A stretch of DNA of 64,000 nt from Aselliscus stoliczkanus (lineage: Eukaryota > Chordata > Mammalia > Chiroptera > Hipposideridae): NCBI GenBank assembly GCA_033961575.1, contig CM066733.1, positions 138,620,421 through 138,684,420 of the forward strand, written 5' to 3'. The notes under the pieces are model-generated. The model was given only the letters and a program-made list of their open reading frames with translations, was not told the DNA's origin and did not search any database. A program made the translations under genes and the position numbers. Shown one piece after another: positions 1-12,289 of this stretch (position 1 is its first letter; each line of letters opens with the position of its first letter).

Positions 1-2065
1 ATATTCTCACATTGCCTAAAGACTAAAACAAGCAAATAACCTTTCAAATAGTAAATAAAAGAACCTGGTTTCGATCTATAAATGACAACATTTCCTAATC
101 TTCTTGCATTTCAGTAAAAATTGAAAAAAATACGATAAAAACTTTAAAACATGTTTATTTAGATAGCATCCCTGACATCTTTCACAGGTTTTGAGGGCTC
201 AAATCATTACTGTCAAAAATTCACATAAAGCTTCATATTTTGCTTGAGAGATCTTTCTCATGATTTTGAAATAAAACCACATCGAAAACACTTGACTCAA
301 CTTACCCAGCGGCTGAATGTTAAAAAATTGGTAAGCAGTGTTCCAACCAAATCAATTCGCTTAATTTTTTAAGTAGATCTGATTACCATCGTCTTTTTAA
401 AAATTCAAAGACTCCACCTAAGGAAAGAAAAACAACAACAGAGTATGATCTATACATTCATAACACAGATTTTAAATCAAGATAATTATTATAGCTTCTC
501 CTAAGTTGCCATGCTACTTAAAACTTTAAAACAACAAAAGCATTTGCCAACTATTAAATTAAATTTTCCAGTTTGGGGTAAAATGAATGTTCCAGCATAT
601 AGAAAACAATAAAAAATAGCATAACAAAGTGTGAGAGCAGATGATTTTATTTTCAGTGATGATGGGCCCATGGCAATGATAACTATATAATGGCAGGATA
701 TGTAAAACGAAACATGAGGGAAAGATGCAACTGGCTGCTCTGGAATTCAGCTCATTGAATCTAATTAATTTACTGGTGCAATGAAAATGTGTAGGTTGCA
801 GTTCCTTAAAGCCCTTCAGCCCTACTTACATGCGATCACTGCTGAGGAATGTAAACTAGCACCCAGATGGGTCATTTGGAGAGAACTCACTAGCATGAAT
901 TTCTAAATCATTCTTAGAATGTTACACCTTGTATCGCACAGAGAGTTTATGCGCCACTAAAGACCCAGAAACAGCTTAATTATGGGGTATAAATAATATC
1001 AGTTACTTCTACTCGTTTTACCAGTAGATGTATCTCTGCTGAAGCCCAAATATTAAATTACTATCTCAGTTCCAAGAGAAAGGCTGAAAGAGAGCAAGCT
1101 GTATCTTAAGATCTAGCTTGAACCTAAAATAAATGGGATGCTGGGGGGTTAACCAGAAGAGTGAGACAGAAAATTGGATAGCTTCCAGTACTCCCAAATC
1201 AGTTCCCCCCGGGTAGATTTAGTATGTTTTCAAGTCCCAGAATATCAAACACAACTATAATCAAGTGAAAGTTCAAAAATCTACTCCAATGCCATAAATA
1301 CATGATTTTTTTTATTATACAATTTGGAATTAGCCACATAGTATCACTCCCCCAATCCCACTAAACACACTAAAAAAATTAAATGATAGTTACCTCAGTT
1401 AAAAAAAAAAGTTGAAATAGATTTGCTATCCACTATTGGAAGGTAGATGCTCAAAAGCAACAATAGCAACAAAAAAGTTCCTAACAATGGAGAAGGTAAA
1501 TAGCAATAATTATACATGCTAAGTAGACATCCACAGGAATCATGGGAAATAGGTTTTCACTTCCAAAACAATCTATGCCTAGATTCTAGTCTTACTGCTA
1601 TTTAGAAATAGTTAGCTAGGAAACTCAATTGGATGTGGTCTCAAAAGACTTATTCATTCACAGAGATAGTCTTAATTATTATTCTAGGGTTCTTCCATAA
1701 ATATGACAAGGCAAATGTCAACTGGTTGGTTATTTTAAATGGATCAACAAATATAGGCACCTAAACAAGGAACTGCAAAATGATACAACACATTCATTTT
1801 TCACATCTGAACATCAAGAGGTAAGAAACTATTTTTGTTATTTTCCAGGACTTTTATGAAAGAATTACAAAGGTTCTTTCAAATAATATTTGGTAGCAAG
1901 CTTCAACATTTCATCTCCGAATTCTTGCCATGATGGTTTTTGTGCTAAAACACTGTTTAATAACTTATCTTTATGTAAGTCACTTTCCAAGAAAAAGCAA
2001 GGGAATATCTTCTCATGATGCAAAATGAACTTAAAGATTCTAAGACTCCTTTCTTACAAATGCAA
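1..2065. other. AT-rich stretch, nothing recognised
   Basis: No open frame of note, no RNA gene and no repeat family I can name. The sequence is AT-rich with scattered A runs and reads like unique intergenic or intronic DNA. Very old repeats could be hidden here and would need a repeat-library search. Confidence 0.5.
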
Positions 2066-2815
2066 CCCTTATAAACTGTTGGTAGGATTGTAAATTGGTG
2101 CAGCCACTATAGAAAACAGTATGGAGATTCCTCAAAAAGATTAAAAGTAGAACTATCTTGTGACCCAGCAATTCCACTTCTAAGTACCCGAAGAAATAGA
2201 AAACATTAATTTAAAAAGACATAGGCACCTTCATGTTCATTACGGCATTATTTGCAATAGCCAAGATATGGAAGCAACCTGGATGTCCATCAACAGACGA
2301 ACAGATAAAGAAGATATGGTACATATACACAATGGAATATTACTTGGCCATAAAAAAGAATGAAATATAGCCATGTGCAACAACATGGATGGAACTCGAG
2401 GGTATTAAGTTAAGTGAAGTAAACCATACAGAGAAAGACAAATACTATATGATTTCACTTATATGTGGACTCTAAAAAACAAAATAAACAAATAAAAAAA
2501 CATAAACAAACTCATAGATACAGAAAACAAACTGATGGTTGCTAGATGAATGGGTGGTTGGGGGATGAGCAAAATAGGTGACAAGGATTAAGAAGTACAC
2601 ATTTCCAGTAATAAAATTAGTCACTAGGATATAAGTGTAACACAGGCAACAAACTAAAAAATGCTGTAGTAATTATGCATGGTGTCAGATGGGTACTAGA
2701 CTTATTGTGGTGATCACTTCATAAGGTATACAAATGTCTAATCACTAAGTTATATACCTGAAACTTCTATAATATTATATGTCAACTATAATTGAAAAAT
2801 AAATTTTTAGAAGAA
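2066..2815 (+). mobile_element. 5'-truncated LINE-1, ORF2 C-terminal end plus 3' UTR
   Basis: The sequence follows the end of L1 ORF2 in order: a segment encoding the 'GAATMENSMEIPQK'-like stretch, then the part corresponding to [24 protein letters not shown] and MEYYLAIKK. A 3' UTR follows with the phrases 'gatggttgctagatg' and 'tcactaggatataag', ending in 'attgaaaaataaattttt'. Several in-frame stops and indels show it is dead. It resembles the L1 copies at 31.4 and 50.0 kb but is more diverged, so it is older. I could not identify a target-site duplication with confidence. Confidence 0.85.
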
Positions 2816-3878
2816 CCCTTTCTCACTAATTTTTCAATGTTTAATATGAAATTGACCTGTACAAAAAGTCTAAGCCTACCATCCCTCTTCCTGCCTTTGT
2901 TCATTTGAGTACCGCTTTCTTAAAATATGTCGTTCTTGCCTCATAAGAGGACTGAAATGACTTGAGTGTGGCCAGTCATTAAGCCAGTATTTTTTAAGGT
3001 TTTTCATCTATAATACAGCAAACATGCCCTAATTTCAATCTAACTATTGTTATCTGAGTGGCCAGTAATTTCAAATTACCTAGCAATTACTCAGCGGTAG
3101 TACGGGCACCTCAAATCAAACTTCAAAAGTAGTAAGTACAAAATACATCAGTCACCCGTACGGATGATTCAGTTAAATGATTGCCCCTAATTAGCACAGA
3201 TCCCCATCTCTTGTCTGCTTACCAGGTGAGCCCCATGTGTACAGACCACAATACAACATTCATTAGAAATGTTCATTTCCTTAGCAGTGAACAGTAACAT
3301 CTGAGATATGAGCATAGGTGCCTTTCAATTTCTATACCACACTGTAGTGCTACACCTCAAACAATTTTATAACCTGATGAAAGCAGCTGAGTAGAAACCT
3401 ACGTTCCATTTCTTTGTATTGCCTGCCTCACCGCACTGGGAAACAAAACAAAACTAAATCACACAAACACCTCAGTCCATGGTATTTTGGCTCCATCAGA
3501 AAAACTAAATACATCTGAACTTTATATTTCAGTCAGTTACATGGTCTAAACAATGGAGTAATTTATCATTAGGTAATACTTGATCGTGTTTGCCGCCAAT
3601 GGGTCTCTTTCAGTTATTTGTGTATAACACATCGGATGTACGTATAACGATGGCTTTGAGTAGCTTTCTCTAGCTGAATGGTTTACCCCATGAAGTATAT
3701 AGGAGCCATGCTCCCTGAGTTGACAGGGACACTCTGGCAGTGCTTTGGCCATGGCTGCTGTTGCCACAGTGAACATAGTAAATCAGCTCTTTCAGAAGCA
3801 CTTGACGGCAGCAAACAGCATTCTGACTAAGGTTGCGAATGTTCATGTCCTTATAGCCCTGATGTAATTCTTAGTGGC
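2816..3878. other. Unique-looking stretch, nothing recognised
   Basis: A 76-codon open frame lies on the minus strand at 3546-3776. It has no recognisable domain and no codon structure, and is best taken as chance. No repeat was recognised. Confidence 0.4.
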
Positions 3879-3982
3879 CATCAAACACCCTCCTTTTATT
3901 GGGGATGAGCCTGAGGCCCAGAAGGTCAGTCACTTGCCCAAGGTCATGCATCTAGAAAGCAGGTTTCCTGACCACCACTACA
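3879..3982 (+). repeat. MIR SINE fragment
   Basis: The run 'gatgagcctgaggcccag' followed by 'cacttgcccaaggtcatgca' is the conserved MIR core and 3' region (gaggctcagagaggttaagtgacttgcccaaggtcac in the consensus as I know it). MIRs are ancient tRNA-derived SINEs shared by all placental mammals. Confidence 0.8.
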
Positions 3983-4379
3983 CCCTTTTCTCTTTTACCT
4001 CACGGAGTTTCTTTGTGTTCCATAGGCAAAAGTTCGATTCTACAATATTTAGCAGGAGTTTACTGAGCACCAATGATATTAACGGTGTTTCTCAGTTTCA
4101 GATGGGAAAGAAATAAGTGCAAAATGTGTAAGAATAGACCTGCCAAGACCACGGCGGGCCTCCACACCACCCTCTTTATCACAGTATAATCAACGCACTT
4201 CTATGCACACCTAGTAAGCACAGGCGGAGGAGGATAAAGAGGCTGAAAATACCTTGAGGCTGTTACAAAATATCCCAAGACATCTGGGCATATTTTGGCA
4301 GCACTCCAGATAACATTTGGAAAGTGGTATTCTAATGGCCGGAGTTAGTACACCTGTCTTACTTAGTCATTTATATTGT

Positions 4380-5343
4380 TGTTTCACTGCAACAACATTG
4401 AAGACATTTTCAACCTGAAAAACACCCTGAATCCCACCACCCAAATACAGTTATTTTCATTTTAAAAAATTTTAATCTAATATGTATTTGCCCTTATGTC
4501 AGCATATTTTCACATACATGCTCTCATAACACACATAATTATGCATCCTAATTTTTCATTTAACATTTCACAAACACATTCTCTATTTCCAGTATTTCAC
4601 ATAATTCTCATTTTTACTAGCTATATAACACTCTGTAGAGTTAAGATACTTAGGCATTTATTTCCTTTATCATTCCTATATGTTGGAGCATTACAAATCT
4701 CATTTATTTTTAACCCTCGAGATACAACTTCTTTCCCTTAAAATATTAACAGAAATACAATTATTAGATCAAAGTGTAAGGATATTTTTATTGACTTCAT
4801 ATTTATAGCCAAATGGATATCAGGGGATTGAAATGACCTATAAAGCCACTAGCAATAAATGAGCATTCTACTTTTATCCAACTTCCTCACCATTGTATGT
4901 GATTAAATTTTTTGGTAGTTTATTTAATGTAAATGGTATTTCAGGGTTGCCTTTTTTATGTTAATGGTGACCAAAATTACTATCCTATTTTAAAGTAATT
5001 TTGTCTTTCATCTTTAATGAAATGATCTATTCATATGACTTGAGTACATTTAGGTCCTATTTTTTCTTATGCATTTAAATGGGCTTTTAATATAATGTAT
5101 ATATTAATTTTTCTACAAATTGGTCTGTAAGCTTATTTTTATATATTTAAACATTTAATATAGCTGGCATGTATTTGGATCCAGGTACAAATTCAAACAT
5201 TTGTGACCAATTCTAAGTTACCCACAATACTATTTACTAAGCTTGCTATATTACTCCTTATGTGTATATTCTATTGTAATGGGTCCATTTCTGGGTTGCC
5301 CATTTTGTTACATTGATCTCTGTATTTAAAATGGAATGTTCAG
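4380..5343 (-). mobile_element. Ancient antisense LINE-1, 5' part of the + strand match
   Basis: Read on the minus strand this tracks L1 ORF2 toward its C-terminus. On the + strand one sees degraded forms of the familiar reverse-complement L1 phrases. Examples are 'tatttcctttatcattcctatatgttgg', a region corresponding to 'ttactaggtcaaagggta', and 'cacattgtatgtg' followed by the 'ggtatttcagggttgcc' block. Divergence is heavy, so this is an old (L1M-class) copy. It continues past the inserted SINE at 5344-5461. Confidence 0.55.
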
Positions 5344-5461
5344 GGCCGGCCGAGTGGCGCGGTGGTTAAGCGCTGGCTTGGAAAACCAGTGGCCCCGGTT
5401 CGGGTCCCACATACAAGGGCCAGTGACACTGCCCTCAAAAAAACAAAACAAAAAAGAAATC
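5344..5461 (+). mobile_element. tRNA-derived SINE, short form (Rhin-1-like)
   Basis: The copy starts GGCCGGCCGAGTGGCGC, has an A-box-like GTGGTTAAGCG and the B box GGTTCGGGTCCC, then 'cagtgacactgccctc' and an A-rich tail. A perfect 17-bp target-site duplication, taaaatggaatgttcag, flanks it at 5327-5343 and 5462-5478. It has inserted into the old antisense L1. The short form lacks the roughly 250-nt body seen in the copies at 16.65 and 28.19 kb. Confidence 0.93.
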
Positions 5462-5478
5462 TAAAATGGAATGTTCAG

Positions 5479-5890
5479 ATGTCATTGTGTTACAGTTTTC
5501 ATGTTCATTATCACATGAATGTGGTATGCACATGTTAGGCGGTTTTAATCACAGTGGCTTTATAGTATGCTTAAATCCATGGTAGGGCTAGATTCTACTT
5601 CTCTTTTTTTACAAACATTCCTTGATATTTCCTTGTGGGCACATGTATACTTGTGAAATTATCATCCATTTTCCTCAGATTATGTTATTTGACTAAGTGT
5701 ATTATCTGCCCTCCATATTCAGCCATACCCAAAATATTGCCATTAGGAATTTGAATAAAATTGTGTTGATCACACACATAAGCATCTTTTCAACATTTTG
5801 CTTTCTCATGCTAAAAAAACATAGTATATTATAAGAATCTCTACTTTTATTATATTTTAACTTTTATATTCAATAAAAATTTAATTCTAC
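5479..5890 (-). mobile_element. Ancient antisense LINE-1, continuation beyond the SINE
   Basis: Phrases such as 'gtggctttatagtatgctta' and 'ggtagggctagattctact' match the reverse complement of L1 ORF2 seen across mammals. This continues the element at 4380-5343, split by the SINE. The outer boundary is approximate. Confidence 0.5.
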
Positions 5891-7170
5891 AATTCTCCTA
5901 ATCCTGTATCTTTCCTCATTTCCATTTCACTTGCTTGGAAATACTTCATTCCTCAAGGCCAGCACTAAATTGTATTAATTCTTCACAAGGTCCCCTGAAT
6001 AATATGCCTTACATTTATGTGAACACTGATTAAATAGAAAACAAGTATTTTAAGTCCTATCTAAAATAAAACACCTTAACTGCCTCAACTAAAGTGACAT
6101 TAAACTGTATGTAAATGACACAACCACAAAATCATATCCCATGCAACCAATTTCTGTTCTTAGTATACTTATAAGCCAAAGCCCTGAGTTCATTTAAAGC
6201 ATAGCTGAACGGCTGAGGTTACCTAACACCCTTCCTTTTCCTTCCATCCCAAAGAATGTCTTTTATATCTGTTATCTGTGAAATAAGTTTGGATTCAGAG
6301 GTAGAGAAAAACCAAAAGAGAAATGTAAATGACTTTAAATTATAAGAAAAATATTTTAAACTAAATTTTCACTGAGAATAGTCTACATACTGTTCTACAT
6401 GTTAATTAAATCCATGTGTGATCTTCCTTGATTTAATGAACCTAGGTACTCTCGAGGGATCTTGTATTTTATAAAACTTATGTCATCCATGAAGAATCCC
6501 AGACACTATGGTGAAAGGAAAAAGGACAAATAGGAGGAATGGGGGAAGAAAAATCCAGGAATCTCTGTGTGAAGTTGGATGACTCAGGACAGAAGCTGTT
6601 TTCATCCATACTTTGAAAGTCACACTGTGTGTCAAGTTCAGTGAAAGCATGACTGATGTGCTTCTCTACTTTCCTGAAGAAACACGTAGAAAATGTGGCA
6701 AACATTTAATCTAAGCCTTGTTTCCTGAAAAACTGCAAGATGCCCACAAATTTTCTTTCCCAGAGTTCAAAATAGCAAGTTGAGTGGGTGTAAGCACTTT
6801 AAGAAAAAAAAAAAAAGGTAACTAAAGAAAAGGAAATCATACATTTTTGCTCCTCAGCTTGAGAATTTTAAAAGAGGCCATTTAAAGAGATTTTCATGGT
6901 TTGGATCTGGTGGTTGTCTTGAACCAGAAAAATATGTCCTGATAACTGAAACAGGGCCCTCTGGCCACATGTAAACCTTTTCTTACCCTTTTCGATGTAA
7001 GGACTAAATGTACAACCTCACTGTTACAGTAAGAGCCGCAGGTTCACCCTGCTACAACCAGGTTCCCAAGACAATCAATACAACACGGGCATCAAGGGAA
7101 AGCTGAAAGTTCATGGGGTCTTCACCCATCCAGGAGAAGGGACCTCCCCCTGCAGGGCTATGAAAACTTT
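5891..7170. other. Unique-looking stretch, nothing recognised
   Basis: AT-rich, with a 75-codon minus-strand open frame at 6478-6705 that has no domain features. A 13-nt A run lies near 6805. I see no gene, RNA gene or nameable repeat. Confidence 0.4.
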
Positions 7171-7171
7171 G

Positions 7172-7295
7172 CATATGAGTCACCGGAGGAGCTTGTTAAA
7201 ATACTGATCATAATTCTGCAGGTCTGGATGGGGTCCAGCTTGTTAAAGCACCCAGGTGATGCAGATGTGCTATTGATCTGAGGTGCACACATCAA
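7172..7295 (+). mobile_element. MER5A-type hAT non-autonomous DNA transposon fragment
   Basis: The segment runs 'gagtcaccggaggagcttg', 'ttaaaatactgatcataatt', 'ctgcaggtctgg', then 'agcttgttaaagcacccagg' and 'tgatgcagatg'. This is the order of the MER5A consensus, including both 'cttgttaaa' phrases and 'ccaggtgatgc'. MER5A derives from a hAT-Charlie element. The terminal repeats are too eroded to place, so ends are approximate. Confidence 0.7.
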
Positions 7296-7647
7296 GAAGC
7301 AAAGCTCCCATCTCTCACAGAGGTTTACTAATACCCACACAACGGAAATAACAATCAACCAGTAAAGAACATTTGCAAGGCACCTAACACTGTGCCTGCT
7401 GGTTACAGGAGATGATAAGGTGCCTAACAGCACAAGCCTTGAGCACAGAAAATTGTTTTAAAAATGTAAGGGCCAAATGCTACACTGTGTGGTAAGGATT
7501 CTAAGAGTGACAGGAATTGAGACCAGGAAGAGTTCCATAGGGGCTAGAACAGTGGCCCATGGTTTCATAGAGTAGGTCAAACTTGATCAGGCCTCAGGTT
7601 GCGGGGGACGTGTCCAGAGAAAGAGCAGCGGACCAGAAGAGGCAATT

Positions 7648-7661
7648 CTAGAAGGGGGCGC
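7648..7661 (+). promoter_or_regulatory. CTCF-like motif, forward
   Basis: The 14-mer CTAGAAGGGGGCGC matches 12 of 14 positions of the CTCF core CCASYAGRKGGCRS by eye. It sits in a small CpG-containing patch (7600-7670) that stands out from the AT-rich surroundings. Occupancy cannot be judged from sequence; a chance match is possible. Confidence 0.35.
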
Positions 7662-10269
7662 GCAGAGTTCCAATAAGAGAAAACCAGCGTGCTCTTGCTT
7701 GGTGGTTGTAGATATTATCATTTGAAACTTTGAACCAGAATTCACTTTTAAGGAGGTGAAGGGAACTTCCGACCTCCTTTACAATTTGTAACTTTGCGAA
7801 CTGTAATGCCAGTTCAGGTCAGTAAAGCAATAGGTGGTCTTGCCTTAGCCTTATGCAACTTTTCTCCATTGGCAAAGGCAACAGCGGTATTCATGACGTT
7901 TAGGTGTGAGCCTGGTAGCAGGGAATTACCATTTTTGTATATATAGTTATGCATATGTGTGCCTCTGATTAACATATGTCTTCAATGATTAACAATTTTA
8001 ACAGCATTAGAAGATAACTTTTCACTGCAATAGAATTAATAACCTTCTCTTATTAAGTATTTGAATTTTACTTTTATAAGAAAAAATAAACATTTCTTTC
8101 TCCTATAAGATGCTTTTGGATGGCACATACCCACATAACACCCTCAGCTCCAACATTATTCTTCCTTTTCCTCCCACACTGGATGACAATGGGAAGAAAA
8201 CACATCCAGAAACAGAATGAAATTATTAATGAATTATGCCCTAGGTTTTTTGTTTGTTTGTTTTCGTCCCTTCAGGGAGTTTTAACTGTCAACCCACAAG
8301 ATGTCAGCAATATCACCCAATGGATTCCACAGAATAGGGACAGACAATTGCAAAGGTCAACGTAAACATAAAAATTCAATCTGAAACACTTTTACTGAAG
8401 AAAAACCACAGGGAGATGAGGGTACCTGGAGCTGCAGGAGTGAAGGGAAATGTTTGAAAGAGAAACAACACATTTTAGGCCAAGTCCACCATCTCACTGA
8501 GTTTGTTTCATCTTCGGAACTACCAACTTCATGACCTTATTATAAGAAGTGAGAAATGATAGAAGGAATACCTGCAAATATTACACTTCATATTCATGTT
8601 ACATTCTATGACTATGTTTAACCACAGCTGCTGCCCCTCCCATGTTCCTGTCCTACAAAAATTCCCAGTGTTTGCCAGGAGATGGAATTTAGGCAATGGA
8701 TTATGGCAAACTTCTGTAATTTCAAAGCATCTAAATTTGAACATTATAAGATACCTGCATCATTAGACCTGTTAAATAAGGCCCTAGTATTCAGATACAC
8801 CAATGGAGTTACTTACTCCCCTCAATCTAATGCATATACCACACACATACAAGGATTCATTAATGACAAGAGAAAGACACTGCTACAACGATGCTAAATT
8901 GTTACCCAGGAATGGATGCAAGGCACTAAATAGAACACAAACAGGCAGTCATGCCCTGAAAAAACAGTGAAGTTGGTCTTCTACAGATCTCTTCTCTTTT
9001 CTATTCTGAACCTTTTCAGGTGTCCTCCCCTATCTAGGTCATGGGATCATACAGGTTGTACTCCCCAACCTACTGCAAAAAATGGAGCTAATGATCTTTT
9101 TTATATAAGGATGCCAAAAATGTAATGTGTTCTCATTAGAGAAAGAATTTATGGCAACTAATGAACAACAACAAAAACCTTTGGACATTATAAAATGAAT
9201 TAATACAATGAATGAAAAATGGTTGGGGAATGGGTTTTACTAAAATAGAACAAACTCCCCCTCTGTAGGACATGCCGTTACGAAACCTATGAAGATACAG
9301 TACAAGGTACTGTGCCATCTAAACTAGAACAAGATACAGGCTGCTTTCAGTCTACTGAGGTAATTTCTATTTGAATTAAATTGGCCCTTCTGAAAATAGT
9401 TCATCAATGAGAAATTCTCTCTCCCCACCCCTCTCTGGTCTGGGTCTAGCCTGTCGGTTAGTTATAAGGCATAGTCTCATGTTTTTCTTCTCCAGTATCT
9501 ATAATTATAATCCCCTGTGTTTATGTGACCACCTGCTTTTAGAATGACCAATATATATACACCAGAGGTTATAAGAGTTAAATTTGCAGCAGCACAGACT
9601 TCTAACTCTAAGCCTGGAACCACGGTGGGGATAGGTTCAGTTAAGGAAGTTTTCCCAAGCCAGAATTAACTAACATCCTCACTAACCAGACTGCCAGGAC
9701 TAGATCAAATGAAGGTCGATGCAGTGTCCCCAGAGGAAGCTGTTCAACTCGCTGGGTCAGTTCCCCTGAGAACTGCCAAGGAGGCCCTTCAGACTGACAG
9801 CCAGCCTGGCAGAGCTGGTGTCTTCCCCCAGGCAGAGAGGCCCTACCCTCCAGAGGACAAGCACCCAAAGCTGAAAAAGCCATGGTGAGCGGCTGGGGGC
9901 AGCCTCTTGTGGCTGACACAAAGGCAGGCTCCCCCTGCCGAGGGAGTGTTAGGAACCTCTGACAATGACTTGGGCTGTAGAAACATATACTGCCAAACAG
10001 GACATCCCTCCTGGCATTCTGATGAGTGAAGCCCAAGCCAGGGACACAACAGCCTGGCCGGAGGACAGCCTGCTCCTCACATCAAAGCCGGAGGCCCTGG
10101 GAGCCTGGTGAGCTGCCAAAGGCGCACAGAGCAGCAGGGGAGTGTGTTGCCTTAGGACAATAGCAAACTGGGACGTGGTAGAGTCTGTACATTTTAAGCA
10201 CTGAGGAGGGCTGCTCAGAGATTTCACCCTCTCCTGTCAGGGCTCTGATTTAATTTCCTTTGAAGGAAA

Positions 10270-10270
<1 letters not shown>
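7662..10270. other. Unique stretch, GC-richer from 9.6 kb, no gene demonstrated
   Basis: 7.7-9.6 kb is AT-rich with short chance frames only. From about 9600 to 10250 the base composition rises in GC and carries a 131-codon minus-strand open frame (9641-10036). That frame overlaps other open frames, shows no domain, and is proline, serine and leucine rich as expected of a chance frame in GC-rich DNA. No repeat family was recognised. Confidence 0.4.

Positions 10271-10271
<1 letters not shown>

Positions 10272-10323
<52 letters not shown>
10272..10323. repeat. (GA)n microsatellite
   Basis: About 25 uninterrupted GA dinucleotides on the + strand, flanked by A-rich sequence. The arginine-glutamate and serine-leucine repeats in overlapping frames are translations of this run, not proteins. 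Confidence 0.97.
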
Positions 10324-10324
<1 letters not shown>

Positions 10325-10329
10325 ATATA

Positions 10330-10660
10330 CATTCCCAAACCTCCTGTCTGCAAAAGCAGACACCACGAGGCGAGTTAATGCCCTCCGCTCTCCTTTTCAA
10401 CCCTGGCAGCCGCCATCTCAAACAATACAGCTAAGTGAGATGTGACATTCTCCTGTTCATCCTACCAGGGCATTAAGTCTAAGGAGTAATTAAGATCGTT
10501 TAAATGCAAACCTCACTGTTCCACTGCTAATATCCTCCCCGATATTTCCCATCAATTCTGTTTCAGTAGAGAAGCATCGTGTGTTAATTATACCCTGACA
10601 GCTTTATTTCTTTGACAGGACACAATATATATAGTCCCATGTCGGGTAACCAGAATCTGA
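10330..10660. other. Candidate conserved non-coding block
   Basis: No repeat was recognised here. The block is dense in homeodomain-like TAATTA and TTAATTA cores ('gagtaattaag', 'gtgttaattatacc') and has an octamer-like ATGCAAAC at about 10505. Conservation is inferred only from texture; nothing in the single sequence proves it. Confidence 0.25.
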
Positions 10661-11455
10661 GATGAGACGTCAAACTCTCACTCACCAGAATGACTCAGCT
10701 CTTGGACCTAGGAGATTCTACCCGGCAAAGTTTCCCCACTTGCTCAACAGAAATGGAGTTAGTTCAGGAGTCAGCTTTTATCCTCCTCACTTCATTTCAC
10801 AATTTCTTGCATAAAAATATACTGAAAACAAACTAAGGGGGTGGGGAGAGCGGAATCCGTAAGAGAGAAAACAAAAATCAGTCACTTCTCCTTTCCATCG
10901 TAGGGAAACGTGATTCCTCAGGACCAGGGTAAGTGCTAAGAGTGTCCCTGAAGCCCGTTCTGAGAAGCAAGCAAGGAAAGAGCATACAGGCCACTGGAGG
11001 GGACTGGGTGCCCTCGAGAGCACCCACGCTCCAGAAATGCTCTTTGGGACAGAGCGGGCCTTGGGAGTTTTCCTCTCAGAGGAAATGAATATCAGCTGAG
11101 GTCACTGGACGCTCACCCACCCTGCCCATCAGGGTTCTCCTGCTAGCAGCACATGTTCCATTTAGGCAGCAGTCTGTCATAGCCCTGCGTGTCATCTCTA
11201 CTGGCATGCCGGGGGTGGAATAACTTCCAGCTCTGCTAATCCGCTGTGGGGAAGGCCAAGGTACAGAGTTTTACTTGACTGCATAAAATGGAGAGCTATT
11301 TTCAGCTTCTGAATCATTATTCTGGCTCTTTCATCAGTCCTAAAGCCATATTACAGCCCTTTAAAAGTATCTTTTGCATTCCATTTCATTTATTTTAACA
11401 TAAACCCAAACTTAAAGTAATCCTGCAAAGTTTCCAAAAGATGAAGCCATGAAAT

Positions 11456-11597
11456 GAAAAAGGGAGGGAGAAAGGGAGGGAGAGAGGGAGAGAGGGAGAG
11501 AGGGAGACAGGGAGAGAGGGAGGAAGGGAGAGAGGGAGGGAAGGAAGGAAAGAAGGAAGGAAGGAAGGAAGGAAGGAAGGAAGGAAGGAAGGAAGGA

Positions 11598-11681
<84 letters not shown>

Positions 11682-11686
11682 AAAGA
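11456..11686 (+). repeat. 231-nt polypurine tract, (GGGA)n, (GGAA)n, (GAAA)n
   Basis: The + strand is purine throughout except one C at 11508. The tract changes from GGGAGA-type units through GGAA to a long GAAA run, suggesting stepwise expansion and decay of a microsatellite. Three overlapping long frames here (Arg/Lys/Glu-rich on +, Ser/Phe/Pro/Leu-rich on -) are artefacts of the repeat. Confidence 0.97.
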
Positions 11687-12160
11687 CAAAGAGTTTTACA
11701 AATATTTTCAATTTAAAATCGGCAATATTGCAATGGTGGTGGGTCAGGCCCTACATTTTCCTCGGTTATTGTCAAACTCTTTATAAAAACCCTGGACAAT
11801 TAACGCTTAGCAGGACGTCAGTGCCTGAGGAGACAGATCAATTTTGTTTTAGTCACACTTCTAAGACTTTAAAGAGAAACATTAAATAATGGAAATAAAA
11901 GAAACTGCTAACTGACATAGGAAGAACCTTAGCTATTTCTGCAATAATTCCACTGGGATTTGTGCTGGATGTTATAAAAACAGGATGTTTTGGGGTTCTT
12001 TTGGCTCATAAAAGACTATCAAACCAGTAAGACTACAAAAAAAAAAATCAAAACTACAAATCTACGTGAAGCTTGCTAGTATTAAACAAGCGAGCTGGAA
12101 TTTTTATTCATGTATTTAAAATTTGTTCAATGTGGGATCACCTCTGGAAATATGTTTCTT

Positions 12161-12281
12161 GTTTTCTTTTTTCTTTTTTTTTTTTTTTGAGGGCAGTGTC
12201 ACTGGCCCTCATATGTGGGACCCGAACCGGGGCCACTGGCGTCCCAAGCCAGCGCTTAACCACCGTGCCACTCGGCCGGCC
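12161..12281 (-). mobile_element. tRNA-derived SINE, short form, antisense
   Basis: A poly-T stretch is followed by 'gagggcagtgtcactggccc' and the reverse complement of the SINE B box and head, ending in CTCGGCCGGCC. An 8-bp direct repeat, tgtttctt, lies at 12153-12160 and 12282-12289 and is the likely target-site duplication. The overlapping 66- to 83-codon frames on both strands are SINE translations. Confidence 0.9.
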
Positions 12282-12289
12282 TGTTTCTT

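Noticed and set aside
5344..5420. tRNA-like A and B boxes as a functional tRNA gene
   Set aside because: The sequence is the head of a multi-copy SINE with target-site duplications; it lacks a proper acceptor stem closure and terminator.
9641..10227. 131-codon minus-strand frame with overlapping 68- and 92-codon frames
   Set aside because: It sits in GC-richer DNA where stops are rare, several frames overlap, and no domain, signal peptide or splice context is visible.
11390..11786. Long Arg/Lys/Glu and Ser/Phe/Leu frames
   Set aside because: They are translations of the polypurine tract.
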